Positions 13,052-21,199 of a DNA stretch of 64,000 nucleotides are shown here, piece after piece. The DNA comes from Deinococcus hopiensis KR-140 (lineage in GTDB: Bacteria > Deinococcota > Deinococci > Deinococcales > Deinococcaceae). Made by a program: the position numbers and the translations under genes. The DNA is taken from NCBI GenBank assembly GCA_943327755.2, contig CALPYF020000007.1:62001-126000 (forward strand), given 5' to 3'. The stretch's first letter is position 1. The number at the start of each line of letters is the position of its first letter. The notes beneath the pieces were generated by a model. The model was not told where the DNA came from and ran no database searches. It was given only the letters and a program-made list of their open reading frames with translations.

Positions 13052-13872
13052 CAGCCCTCCGCGGACTGCTGGCCGAGATCACGGCGGCTCAACCTCACCT
13101 CTACGTCACGGCCGGGCAGATCCGCAGTGATCCGGCCGCGCACCCCGACACCTGGCCGCTGTACACGTACGGGCACAGTGAGGAAGCGGCGAGCGTCTGG
13201 AAGGCCATGGCCACGCGCCTGGGCGTCCGGTTCGTCGGGGACCTGCGGGACCTGCGGCACGTGTGGGCGGACCTCAACAAGAGCCGCTCCGCAGCGCTGA
13301 GCAGCGGCGTGATCTGGATCCAGACCTGGCGCCGGGGCACCTCGCAGGAGCAGAACATCGGCGTGACCTTCCACCCGTCACACGCGGGCCCCCACGTCTA
13401 CCTCACCACGCCGCGGATCTGGCACGACCTGCTGACCGTGACGTTCCCCGACACCTCGAACGAGTACCTGGACGCGCAGTACGCCGTGACGTACACCGTG
13501 GCCAGCGACAACGCCGACTACGTGCAGATGACGCCCGTCATGCGCAGCCTCGTGCGCCGGCACGAGCGGGGCATCGAGACGGGGGTCCCCACCATGCCTG
13601 TGTCCCTGGAGGCCTTCAGTCAGTTCACGCCCACCTACATGCAGCAGTACCACCTGATTCCGTACCGCCTCGACCGAACCGCCGGCATCCTTCATGCGTA
13701 CGTGTCGGACCTCGATGACACGACGCTGGCCGACCGCGTCACGCGGGCCACGGGCCTGACCCTGCACGTGACCTACATGGAACCGGCGGATGAGGCGGCC
13801 TTCTGGGAGCAGTACGCGCTGAGCACCCGGGCGCAGGAGGAGCGGGCGCAGGCTGTGATCCTGGCGCAGTGA
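13048..13872 (+). CDS. Unknown protein with C-terminal MshEN-like domain
   Basis: 274 residues. The last 70 residues (QYHLIPYRLDRTAGILHAYVSDLDDTTLADRVTRATGLTLHVTYMEPADEAAFWEQYAL) follow the pattern of the GspE/PilB N-terminal (MshEN-type) domain, which binds nucleotides such as cyclic-di-GMP in some type II secretion and pilus ATPases. No ATPase domain follows here. The first 190 residues are not recognised. It ends the operon and faces a perfect 30-bp palindrome that terminates both strands. Confidence 0.6.
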   Translation: MTALRGLLAEITAAQPHLYVTAGQIRSDPAAHPDTWPLYTYGHSEEAASVWKAMATRLGVRFVGDLRDLRHVWADLNKSRSAALSSGVIWIQTWRRGTSQEQNIGVTFHPSHAGPHVYLTTPRIWHDLLTVTFPDTSNEYLDAQYAVTYTVASDNADYVQMTPVMRSLVRRHERGIETGVPTMPVSLEAFSQFTPTYMQQYHLIPYRLDRTAGILHAYVSDLDDTTLADRVTRATGLTLHVTYMEPADEAAFWEQYALSTRAQEERAQAVILAQ

Positions 13873-13883
13873 CGGGGCGCAGG

Positions 13884-13913
13884 GAGGGCCACCACGGCGC
13901 CGTGGTGGCCCTC
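13884..13913. terminator. 30-bp perfect palindrome between convergent genes
   Basis: Each half is GAGGGCCACCACGGC; no loop bases are unpaired at the sequence level. A second hairpin, GGCACCCAG (13929-13937) with CTGGGTGCC (13949-13957), follows for the minus strand. Confidence 0.75.
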
Positions 13914-13977
13914 TGTCATGCACGGAAGGGCACCCAGAGCGCGGAGCCCTGGGTGCCGGAGGAAAGGGTGGGGTCGG

Positions 13978-14418
13978 TTAGCAGCCCATGAAGCTGCTGA
14001 TCAGCACGCCGGTCAGTGCGATGAAGGCGATGAAGACCGCCAGCACGATGAACACGCGGCCGATGCCGGGGCCGCCGCGCTGCTGGGAGAACCAGGAGAC
14101 CAGGGCCAGCACCACAGTGATCAGCACCGCGCCACCCGCAATGAACTTCATGAAGTCAGAGGCGAAGAAGACGAGGACGGCCGTGCAGGCCAGGTCCTTA
14201 CCAGCGTCACGCCCTTCGGTCAGGGCGTCTTCCATCGCGCCGTTCAGTTCGTTGACGTCCAGGGTGCCCTGGGCCAGCGACTGGCCGATGGCGCTGAAGA
14301 ACACGGTAGCGGCCGCAGCGGCACCAGCGCGCTGGGTCAGGTCGAGCGCTTTCTGCTGAACGGCGGTGAGGGGCAGGCGGTGCGCAGGGGCACGACGAAC
14401 GGGAGCAAGGTGAGTCAT
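13978..14418 (-). CDS. Small membrane protein, pilin-like topology
   Basis: 146 residues from ATG 14418, preceded by AAGGAGAAACCCCCAC directly against the ATG. A basic N-terminus precedes a hydrophobic segment (AAAATVFFSAIGQSLAQG), and after a charged loop two long hydrophobic segments (about 88-112 and 122-143) end in SSFMGC. Size and topology recall VirB2/TrbC-type conjugative pilins, but no diagnostic motif is present. Its placement outside the main secretion cluster lowers confidence. Confidence 0.55.
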   Translation of the reverse strand: MTHLAPVRRAPAHRLPLTAVQQKALDLTQRAGAAAAATVFFSAIGQSLAQGTLDVNELNGAMEDALTEGRDAGKDLACTAVLVFFASDFMKFIAGGAVLITVVLALVSWFSQQRGGPGIGRVFIVLAVFIAFIALTGVLISSFMGC

Positions 14419-14492
14419 GTGGGGGTTTCTCCTTGAGAGTGAAAGATCGCGTTGTGGGACGCCGATCCGTCTGTGGGTACAGCTCGCGCCAA

Positions 14493-14505
14493 GTGCATTA
14501 TGCAC
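14493..14505. promoter_or_regulatory. Palindrome GTGCATTATGCAC upstream of the pilin-like gene
   Basis: Perfect 6-bp arms around a central T, 75 bp before the start at 14418; a candidate operator. Confidence 0.4.
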
Positions 14506-14580
14506 AGTCAGTCGGGGGGTGTAAACCGAAATTCATACAGCACATGGATGATGCAGTGATGAACAGCGGCTCAACCGCAT

Positions 14581-15735
14581 TCAGAAGCGGAATTTCACGC
14601 CGAACCGGGCCCCGAACGACGGCCCGCTCGCCGCAGCTTCCGGCAGGCCGGTGGCCAGACCGCGATTCGTGAAGTAGTAGTTGGCGTACCCGTCGCCGAA
14701 CAGCGCCACGGTCGACGCCATGCGGTACTCAACGCCGACGCCTGCGCGTGCGAAGACGTCCGTCACGTTCGCCGTGGACTTCCAGGCTTCGCTCATCGTG
14801 ACCCCGACGCCGCCATACACGTAGGGCCGCAGGTCACTGCCCGCACGGCCGAACGCGTAACTGGTGTTCAGGCCGAGGGTGGTGTACTTGACCTCACCGA
14901 GCGCGGACGCCACGTGCGCCTGCAATCCGAAGCTGCCCTGCGGGTCCGGCAGGTAGTCGACCACGGCGCCCACGGTGGTGCTCGGTCCGCCCAGCGCGCC
15001 CTGAATCCCGGCGGCGAGCTGCGGGTTACTCAGTTGAGCGGGCACATCGGCTTTCGGCGTGAAGGTCACGTCGGGCTGCTGCGCCACGTCCGGCAGGGGA
15101 GAGGAGACGGGCGCGGCCGGGGCCGGAGCCGCGCGACCCAGCAGCGCCTCGGTCTGCTGGGCGCGGAGCGCGTCGTAGTTGCCGTTGGTGATGGCCAGGG
15201 CGGCCGTCACGGCCGTGAGCTGCGCGCGGAACTCGGCCACCTGCGCCTCGAGCGTGGCGATGCGGGCGGTGTCGGCTTTCTGTTGAGCCTGCGCAGCTGC
15301 CAGCGCGTCCGCCTGCGCCGTGACGGACGAACTCAGGATCACCAGCTGCGCCTGAAGGACGTTGATCTCCTCGCGCACACTGTCGAGGCCTCGCTGCAGC
15401 ACGGCCCGCTGTTCCTGCGTCAGGCGCAGCGTGTCCACCTCAGTCATCATCCGCGTCAGGATCACGGCGGCCTGGTAGCGCGTCAGTGGCAGGTTGCCCC
15501 GGAAGGTGCCGTCCGGGAAGCCGGTCACGTACCCTTCCAGGGTCATCATCTTGATCGCTTCGAGCGCCCAGTGATCGGCTGGAACGTCCACCAGCGCGAT
15601 CGTATTGAGCTTCGCGGCGGCGCTCTGCTGCGCGGGCGTCAGGGCCGGTGTGACGGTGGGGGCGTCAGTCTGGGCCACGGCGGAGGAGAGGGCGAGACAT
15701 AGGGATACGACCAGAAGATGTGGGGGTTTCTTCAT
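14581..15735 (-). CDS. SLH-domain porin-like outer-envelope protein
   Basis: 384 residues. After a signal peptide (LLVVSLCLALSSAVAQ) comes one SLH domain, about residues 40-95 (VDVPADHWALEAIKMM ... GYVTGFPDGTFRGNLPLTRYQAAVILTRMM), then a coiled coil (about 100-175) and a C-terminal strand-rich barrel ending GVKFRF. This is the layout of SlpA/Omp-alpha-like proteins that tether the Deinococcus-Thermus outer membrane to the cell wall; the chromosomal members are far larger. The TACGCT box six bases before the ATG indicates a leaderless message beginning ATGAAGAAACCCCCAC. Confidence 0.8.
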   Translation of the reverse strand: MKKPPHLLVVSLCLALSSAVAQTDAPTVTPALTPAQQSAAAKLNTIALVDVPADHWALEAIKMMTLEGYVTGFPDGTFRGNLPLTRYQAAVILTRMMTEVDTLRLTQEQRAVLQRGLDSVREEINVLQAQLVILSSSVTAQADALAAAQAQQKADTARIATLEAQVAEFRAQLTAVTAALAITNGNYDALRAQQTEALLGRAAPAPAAPVSSPLPDVAQQPDVTFTPKADVPAQLSNPQLAAGIQGALGGPSTTVGAVVDYLPDPQGSFGLQAHVASALGEVKYTTLGLNTSYAFGRAGSDLRPYVYGGVGVTMSEAWKSTANVTDVFARAGVGVEYRMASTVALFGDGYANYYFTNRGLATGLPEAAASGPSFGARFGVKFRF

Positions 15736-15741
15736 GCCGAC

Positions 15742-15747
15742 AGCGTA
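15742..15747 (-). promoter_or_regulatory. TACGCT -10 box, leaderless spacing
   Basis: Minus-strand TACGCT, six bases, ATG 15735. Confidence 0.55.
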
Positions 15748-15824
15748 CGACACGCGGGCGGCCGCTGTCGCCGGAAGTCGCTTCCAACGCGCAGATTTTC
15801 CTGCGGGCGCGCTGAGGTTGGTGT

Positions 15825-15830
15825 TAGCAT
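15825..15830 (+). promoter_or_regulatory. TAGCAT -10 box, leaderless spacing
   Basis: TAGCAT, six bases, ATG 15837. It is divergent from the SLH gene, with about 80 bp between the two -10 boxes. Confidence 0.55.
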
Positions 15831-15836
15831 TTCGGC

Positions 15837-16289
15837 ATGCCGAGCGTGAGAGTACGAAAGATTTACCGTTTGAACGAAGAGGTGCTGGTTGCGAAACTCC
15901 TGCCGATTCCCTGGGCCATGGCCTTCGGCGTGGGCGCCCTGATCCTGTTCATGGTGAGCCCGCCCAGGACTGTGCCGAGCATCATCACACTCGCCGGCAG
16001 TCTGCTGGCGCTCGGCGTGACCCTGGTCGTCGCGTACCGCGTGATCGCCTCCAAGAAACTGGTGAACCTCGTGAAGTGGCACGATGCGGGGATCGGCGGT
16101 GTCGTCGGCCGCGACCTCAACCCGGTGCCGCACCGCTACCAGCCGATGACCGCCGAGGAAAGCCTGTGGCTGAACGAGGCCGTGAAGAAAGACCGGCAGC
16201 GCGCCGCGGAGGCCAGAACGCAGCACGCCGCGCTGCGCCGCGAGGAAGGCCTGAAACAGCGGGCCAGCACGCCCGGCCGCAACGCCTGA
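15837..16289 (+). CDS. Small membrane protein, two helices
   Basis: 150 residues. Two hydrophobic segments at about 24-42 and 46-68 follow a basic N-terminus, and the C-terminal half is a charged soluble helix (EESLWLNEAVKKDRQRAAEARTQHAALRREE). VirB3/TrbD proteins have similar size and a two-helix N-terminus, but no motif supports that. A clear terminator follows. Confidence 0.6.
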   Translation: MPSVRVRKIYRLNEEVLVAKLLPIPWAMAFGVGALILFMVSPPRTVPSIITLAGSLLALGVTLVVAYRVIASKKLVNLVKWHDAGIGGVVGRDLNPVPHRYQPMTAEESLWLNEAVKKDRQRAAEARTQHAALRREEGLKQRASTPGRNA

Positions 16290-16309
16290 CCGCTCCACTG
16301 TCCCGGCCG

Positions 16310-16342
16310 CGTCCCACGTCTTCTGGCGTGGGACGTATTTTT
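16310..16342 (+). terminator. Rho-independent terminator
   Basis: CGTCCCACG (16310-16318) pairs with CGTGGGACG (16327-16335), followed by TATTTTT. Confidence 0.85.
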
Positions 16343-16344
16343 GC

Positions 16345-16373
16345 TTGACGCTCCAGGCCCCTCACGGAATGCT
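16345..16373 (+). promoter_or_regulatory. Promoter of the interrupted lipoprotein
   Basis: TTGACG (16345-16350), 17 bp, AATGCT (16368-16373), six bases, ATG 16380: a leaderless promoter that would still fire into the transposon. Confidence 0.6.
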
Positions 16374-16379
16374 GAACCC

Positions 16380-16793
16380 ATGACGCGCCTTCCCCTGCTG
16401 GTTCTCACCGCCGCCGTCCTCAGCGCCTGTCAGGCCCGGCCCGCCGATCAGGGCACTCAGGGTGAGGTCACGCCGACGACAGATCCGCTCGTGCTGGCGG
16501 CGCAGCGCGTGATTGACGAGGATCTTCAGGGACGCGCCTGCACCACCATCACCCGCAGCTCGTATCCCGACGCGTTCAAAGGAGTGAGTGGCTTCCGGAA
16601 ACTCGAAGTGCTGGCCCGGCACGGCGTGGCCAAGCAGTCGCGGCAGCCGCTGGCTGGCGGGGAGGTCACCGCGTTCGACCTCAACGACCTCAGCGGAACC
16701 GCGCAGGGGACCTTCATTGACGCGAACATCGAGTCCAAGCCCGTGAGGCTCTACTGCTACGGGAAGTGGACGGTGACGTCCGTGTCGGCCTGA
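16380..16793 (+). pseudogene. 5' part of a lipoprotein gene split by a transposon
   Basis: A signal peptide with lipobox LSAC (Cys17) starts a lipoprotein that is interrupted after base 16786; read-through into the transposon adds two residues and a stop. Joining 16380-16786 to 20968-21199 gives 639 bases, 213 codons, with one continuous frame (VTSV-SDTDKV at the join). The rebuilt 212-residue protein has YCYGKWTVTSV, like the intact lipoprotein at 8521. The truncated product would keep the lipid anchor and about 134 residues. Confidence 0.85.
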
Positions 16794-16847
16794 CTACACG
16801 ATTGGCGAAAAATTGTACGCTAAGCGGAAAATCCTCACCCAGTCGAG
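16787..16847. repeat. Left terminal inverted repeat
   Basis: Pairs with 20902-20962 reversed; one G/A mismatch in TAAGCGGAAAAT. The resolvase stop codon (16835-16837) lies inside it. Confidence 0.9.
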
Positions 16848-17458
16848 ATTTTTCTATCGCTCACCCGGTGAACGATGTCCATCACGGTGTTTTTGCTCAG
16901 GTGAAGTTCCGCTGCGATCGCTCGGTAGGACTTACCCGCCCGTTTCAGCGCCATGACCCGAGCTTCGTAACGGTCCGCTTTCACGCGCTGTCCTTTCTGG
17001 CGCCCGAACTTCACGCCTCGTTCCTGCGCCGCCGCGATTCCTGAGCGGATGCGTTCCCGCAGGAGGTCGCGTTCAAACTCGGCCAGGGCGGACATCAACG
17101 ACGCGAACAGTTTGCCCTGGGGCGAGCGGAGGTCAAACTGCAAGCCGGTCTGCGCCACGAGACTGACCCCGTACGCTTCCAGCTCCTGCAGGGTGTGCAG
17201 GAGGTCGGTCGTCGACCGACCCCACCGGGTCAACTCCGTGACCAGCACCGCTTCAATCCGGCGGTCACGCGCGAGTTGGATGACCTTCGTCCGCTCACTC
17301 CGTGCAGTGACCGTTCCGGAGGCCGTCTCTTTGAAGACGGCCACCACCTCGAATCCCCCTCGCTCGGCGAACGCCTGAAGGTCACGCGCCTGGCGCTCGC
17401 AGGATTGATCGCCGGTCGAGACCCGGCAGTACAGGGCGGCACTCCGCAGCTGTCCCAT
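16835..17458 (-). CDS. tnpR: Serine recombinase / transposon resolvase
   Basis: 207 residues from ATG 17458, which has AGGAGG eight bases upstream; the upstream ATG at 17473 contains that site and is less likely. The N-terminal catalytic domain carries the nucleophile Ser14 in YCRVSTGDQ, then LTRWGRSTTDLLHTLQEL and SPQGKLFASLMSALAEFERDLLRERIRSGI, all typical of resolvase/invertase enzymes. The C-terminal HTH is GKSYRAIAAELHLSKNTVMDIV. It should resolve cointegrates made by TnpA at a res site in the intergenic region and may repress both promoters there. Confidence 0.93.
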   Translation of the reverse strand: MGQLRSAALYCRVSTGDQSCERQARDLQAFAERGGFEVVAVFKETASGTVTARSERTKVIQLARDRRIEAVLVTELTRWGRSTTDLLHTLQELEAYGVSLVAQTGLQFDLRSPQGKLFASLMSALAEFERDLLRERIRSGIAAAQERGVKFGRQKGQRVKADRYEARVMALKRAGKSYRAIAAELHLSKNTVMDIVHRVSDRKISTG

Positions 17459-17545
17459 TTGAACCCTCCTCATTTCAGAGGTGAAAAACGTCGTGTCGGT
17501 CACGCGCAGAAGGTGTCCCACTGAAGGTATACCTTCAGTGGGACA
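17459..17545. promoter_or_regulatory. Divergent tnpR/tnpA control region with 32-bp palindrome
   Basis: A perfect palindrome at 17514-17545, each half TGTCCCACTGAAGGTA, ends at the base before the tnpA ATG. Its centre is GGTATACC, a symmetrical -10-like element usable on either strand. The region probably includes the res site and operator for TnpR. Confidence 0.8.
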
Positions 17546-20509
17546 ATGCCCCCCAGTCGAATTCGCCCCGCGCTGCTCACCCCGACCCAGCGCCTGCAGT
17601 TCACCGCGTTCCCGGACCTCACGGAACACCTGATCGCGCGGTACTACACCCTGACCGACGAGGAACTGACCTGGGTGCTGGACCGCCGGCGCGACGCCAC
17701 CCGACTCGGCTTCGCGGTACAGCTCACGGTGCTCAAGCACCTGGGACGGGGCCTGGACGTCGGTGAAATACCCCCTGAGGCCGTGCTGGCCTGTCTGGGC
17801 GAACAGCTGGACATCGATCCGGCCAAATTTGACGTGTACGCCCGTCGGGACGCCACCCGGCGGGAACATTTCGGCGAACTCTGCGACCAGCTGGGATACC
17901 GGGCACTGTCGGTCGACCTCAACCGGGCGCTGCGCGCCTGGTTGATTCCCATGGCGGTCGCGACCCCGCAACCCTTTGCCCTGATGAGCGCCCTGCTGGA
18001 CGAACTCCGCCGCCGGAAGATTCTCGTGCCGAGAATCAGCGTCCTGGAGCGTATCGTGACCCAGGCCCGCACCCAGGCGGAGCAGGCGGTGCACCACCTC
18101 CTGGGAGAGATCGTCGCGGGGCACGAAGACGCGCTGGACGCGCTGCTGCAGGTTCCGCAGGACCATGCGATGGCGCCCTACACGCGCCTCAAACAGTGGC
18201 CCAGTCAGGCCAAACCCTCGAACATCCTGAAGTTGATCGAGCGGCTTCACTTCGTCCGCCAGTTCCCCGTGAATGACGGGCGACTCGCGGCGCTGCCGGA
18301 AAGTCGACTGAGCGGGCTGGCGGCGGAAGGGAAACGGCTCAGCGCCGCGAGTCTGGCCGAATACGCGCCGGCCAAACGGCGGGCCGTGATCTTCGCGCGT
18401 CTGGTCGATGTGGCCCAGACCCTGACGGACGACCTGCTGGACATGCACGACCGGCTGATGCTGACTTACCTGCGGGAGAGCGAGCGGGCCAGCGTGCAGG
18501 AATACCAGGCGAGTGGGCAGGCGCTCGTGGAGCGCCTGCAGACCTTCGAACAGGTCTGCGCCGCCCTGGTCCATGCGCGCACCGAACACCTCGATCCGTA
18601 TCAGGCCGTCGAACGCGTGCTGCCATGGGGCCAGCTGGTCGCCTCGGTGAACGACCATGACGCGGCACAACATCTGCGGCAACTGGATCCTCTGCAGCAT
18701 CTGGCACGGTCGTTTCAGAGGGTCAGAACGTATGCCAGCCGTCTGCTGGAGGCACTGGAGTTCCGGGCGACGCCGTCCGCGACGCCGCTCCTGCGGGCCA
18801 TCGACGCGCTGAAAACGATGTACAGGGACGGGAAGCGAACGCTTCCCGACGCGGTCCCACTGCGGTTTGTGCGGCCCAGATGGGCCGCCTTCGTGATGGA
18901 CGACCGGAAGATCAACCGCCCGTACTACGAACTGTGCGTCCTGGACGAGCTGCGCCTGGCGCTCCGGGCCGGAGACATCTGGGTGAATGGCAGTCGGAAG
19001 TACCGTGATCTGGAGGAGTACCTGCTGCCCCAGGACGTCTGGCAGGACAAACTGGCTGACCTGTCGCTGGGGTTGCCCGAGACCTTCGACGCCTACTGGC
19101 AGGAGCGAGGGGCGCGGCTGCGCGAGACCCTGGAAGACGTCAGCACGGGCCTCTCCAGAAAGGAACTGATGGACGTTTCCGCCACGCGGGGCCGAATCAA
19201 GGTCACACCGCAGAAGAAACTGGTTCCACCGCAGGTGGAACCACTCGCCCGGCAGCTCTCGGCCCGCATCCCACGCGTCAAAATTACCGATCTCGTTCAG
19301 CAGGTGGCCGCCTGGACTGGCTGTGCGGACTGTTTCACGGATCTGCGCTCCGGCAGCACCGTGGAGAAGCGCCACCACCTGCTCACCGCCCTGCTGGCCG
19401 AGGGGCTCAACCTGGGCATGACCAAGATGGCCGAAGCCGTGACCGACCCCGACATCACCGCCCGGCGGCTGATGTACCTGGGGGACTGGTACCTGCGCGA
19501 CGACACCTACAAGGCGGCACTGGCCGAGGTGGTGAACTTTCAGAACACGCAGCCGCTGGCAGCCTACTGGGGCGACGGCACCACCTCCAGTTCCGACGGG
19601 CAACGGTTCCCCGTCGGTGGGCACGGTCGAAAATTCGGTCACCTGAACGCGAAATACGGGCGGGAACCTGGAATCCTCTTCTACACGCACGTCTCGGATC
19701 AGTACGCGCCGTTCCATACCAAAGCCATCACGGCCAACGTCCGGGATGCGCTGCACGTCCTCGACGGGCTGCTGTACCACCAGTCGAAGCTGGAGATTCA
19801 GGAGCATTACACCGACACCGCGGGCTTCACCGATCAGGTCTTTGGCATGTGTCAGCTGCTGGGCTTCCGGTTTGCACCGCGCATCCGCGACCTGACGGAA
19901 ACGCGCCTGTACACGCCGGAATCGCCGAGCAGCTATCCCGTCCTGGGGGCTATGGTGAACCGGAAGCTCAACCTGGACCTGATCCGGGAGAACTGGGATG
20001 AGCTGCGTCGCCTGACCGTTTCGGTCAGGCAGGGGACGGTCACGGCGTCGCTGCTGATGAGCAAACTGGCGGCGTATCCCCGGCAGAACAGCCTGGCCCA
20101 GGCTCTGGGTGAACTGGGCCGCATCGAACGTACGCTGTTCACCCTGGAGTGGCTGAGCAGTCCGGCGCTGCGCCACCGGGTGCATCAGGGTCTGAACAAG
20201 GGAGAAGCGCTCCATTCACTCACGCGGGCGGTGGTCCTTCACCGTGGTGGCGAGGTCCGGGACCGGTCCAGGGAGGCGCAGGATCTGCGGGCCAATGGCA
20301 TCGGGTTGCTGGTGGCGATGATCAGCGCATGGAATACGGTGGCGCTGCAACGGGCCATCAAGGACATGCGGCGGGACGGGCAGGACGTTCCGGAGGAACT
20401 CCTGCCTTACCTGTCACCGCTGGGCTGGGAACATATCGGCCTGACGGGGGATTATTCCTGGCGCACGGCCGTGGATCCGCATCCGCACACTGACGTTGTG
20501 GAGCACTGA
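17546..20509 (+). CDS. tnpA: Tn3-family transposase
   Basis: 987 residues, the usual length for TnpA of this family. The N-terminal DNA-binding part starts LTPTQRLQFTAFPDL. The DDE catalytic region has GDGTTSSSDGQRFPVGG, HYTDTAGFTDQVFG, and the C-terminal segment with RGGEVRDRSREAQDLRANGIGLLVAMISAWNTVALQRA. It carries out replicative transposition, cutting the 3' ends at the inverted repeats. No frameshift or stop is present, so the element appears intact. Confidence 0.96.
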   Translation: MPPSRIRPALLTPTQRLQFTAFPDLTEHLIARYYTLTDEELTWVLDRRRDATRLGFAVQLTVLKHLGRGLDVGEIPPEAVLACLGEQLDIDPAKFDVYARRDATRREHFGELCDQLGYRALSVDLNRALRAWLIPMAVATPQPFALMSALLDELRRRKILVPRISVLERIVTQARTQAEQAVHHLLGEIVAGHEDALDALLQVPQDHAMAPYTRLKQWPSQAKPSNILKLIERLHFVRQFPVNDGRLAALPESRLSGLAAEGKRLSAASLAEYAPAKRRAVIFARLVDVAQTLTDDLLDMHDRLMLTYLRESERASVQEYQASGQALVERLQTFEQVCAALVHARTEHLDPYQAVERVLPWGQLVASVNDHDAAQHLRQLDPLQHLARSFQRVRTYASRLLEALEFRATPSATPLLRAIDALKTMYRDGKRTLPDAVPLRFVRPRWAAFVMDDRKINRPYYELCVLDELRLALRAGDIWVNGSRKYRDLEEYLLPQDVWQDKLADLSLGLPETFDAYWQERGARLRETLEDVSTGLSRKELMDVSATRGRIKVTPQKKLVPPQVEPLARQLSARIPRVKITDLVQQVAAWTGCADCFTDLRSGSTVEKRHHLLTALLAEGLNLGMTKMAEAVTDPDITARRLMYLGDWYLRDDTYKAALAEVVNFQNTQPLAAYWGDGTTSSSDGQRFPVGGHGRKFGHLNAKYGREPGILFYTHVSDQYAPFHTKAITANVRDALHVLDGLLYHQSKLEIQEHYTDTAGFTDQVFGMCQLLGFRFAPRIRDLTETRLYTPESPSSYPVLGAMVNRKLNLDLIRENWDELRRLTVSVRQGTVTASLLMSKLAAYPRQNSLAQALGELGRIERTLFTLEWLSSPALRHRVHQGLNKGEALHSLTRAVVLHRGGEVRDRSREAQDLRANGIGLLVAMISAWNTVALQRAIKDMRRDGQDVPEELLPYLSPLGWEHIGLTGDYSWRTAVDPHPHTDVVEH

Positions 20510-20659
20510 CGTGTCGCCAGATCTGGTGTCTTCCCATGGAATACCGCTGACTGTCACTGAGCTGGCTTCCAAGGGGCAGATGCCGGTGATTGACATGTGC
20601 ACCAGTAACCGCTGGTGCGGATAGGGGATGGCCAACGAGGGGCTACAGTGAGGGAGACA

Positions 20660-20812
20660 ATGAAAATTCCAGATACCTACGTCAAACTGTGGAATCAGTA
20701 CGTCCCTAACCCTCGTGTAGCCCTGCCTCTGATCATGACCGCGGCAGGTGTAGCGATCTTTACCGCTGGTATCTCTATTGGGCGCCTGCTACACGCGCTC
20801 GTCCAAGGCTAA
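20660..20812 (+). CDS. Small transposon-borne membrane protein
   Basis: 50 residues: MKIPDTYVKLWNQYVPNPRV then one hydrophobic helix (ALPLIMTAAGVAIFTAGISIGRLLHALV). A GAGGGAG ribosome site lies four bases before the ATG, a TACAGT box is at 20644-20649, and a strong terminator follows, so it is a complete passenger unit. Its GC content is lower than neighbouring genes, suggesting another origin. Function unknown. Confidence 0.6.
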   Translation: MKIPDTYVKLWNQYVPNPRVALPLIMTAAGVAIFTAGISIGRLLHALVQG

Positions 20813-20824
20813 CGTTACGCCCGC

Positions 20825-20852
20825 CCCCACCCCAGCATCTGCTGGGGTGGGG
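20825..20852 (+). terminator. Terminator of the transposon passenger gene
   Basis: CCCCACCCCAGCA (20825-20837) pairs with TGCTGGGGTGGGG (20840-20852) around a two-base loop; no long T-run. Confidence 0.7.
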
Positions 20853-20901
20853 CGTTCATTACCCGTCAAGGTGCGCGTGGATTGGGATAACGGGCGAAAA
20901 C

Positions 20902-20962
20902 CTCGACTGGGTGAGGATTTTTCGCTTAGCGTACAATTTTTCGCCAATCGTGTAGTCAGGCC
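20902..20962. repeat. Right terminal inverted repeat
   Basis: Reverse complement of 16787-16847 with one mismatch; followed directly by the GTGTC duplication at 20963-20967. Confidence 0.9.
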
Positions 20963-21199
20963 GTGTCGGACACGGACAAGGTGAAAGTGGCCGGCAAGCG
21001 CGTCCTGCTCGCGCAGGTGAAGTTGACGGACGCTGTGCCGTGGGTGGTGAGTGATCCGGCGGCCGCCGTCCTCACGGAAGCGACCGAGGGGCTGTCGCGT
21101 GACCCGGCGTTCCTGGCGACACTGGACGGTCAGGACAAGACGGTCGCGGCGAGCGTGGTCAATCCGAATACGGTCCTGGTGGCGATTCCGGAAAGCTGA
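20963..21199 (+). pseudogene. 3' part of the split lipoprotein gene
   Basis: From the second GTGTC copy the original frame resumes as SDTDKVKVAGKRVLLAQVKLTD and ends at 21199 (NPNTVLVAIPES). No ribosome site or start supports separate expression, although a GTG happens to open the fragment. It is in frame with the 5' part once the transposon and one GTGTC are removed. Confidence 0.85.

Larger units (their letters stand above)
16787..20962 (+). mobile_element. Tn3-family transposon, 4,176 bp
   Basis: The ends are inverted repeats of about 61 bp with one mismatch, beginning GGCCTGACTACACGATTGG and containing the TACGCTAAGC found at the inner edge of Tn3-family repeats. The target duplication GTGTC is present at 16782-16786 and 20963-20967. 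Cargo: resolvase (minus), transposase (plus), and one small membrane protein. Exact restoration of the lipoprotein frame supports these borders. Confidence 0.95.

Noticed and set aside
16835..20215. A 1,126-codon open frame on the minus strand across the transposon
   Set aside because: It is antisense to tnpA for most of its length; only its last 207 codons (tnpR) have coding features and a ribosome site.
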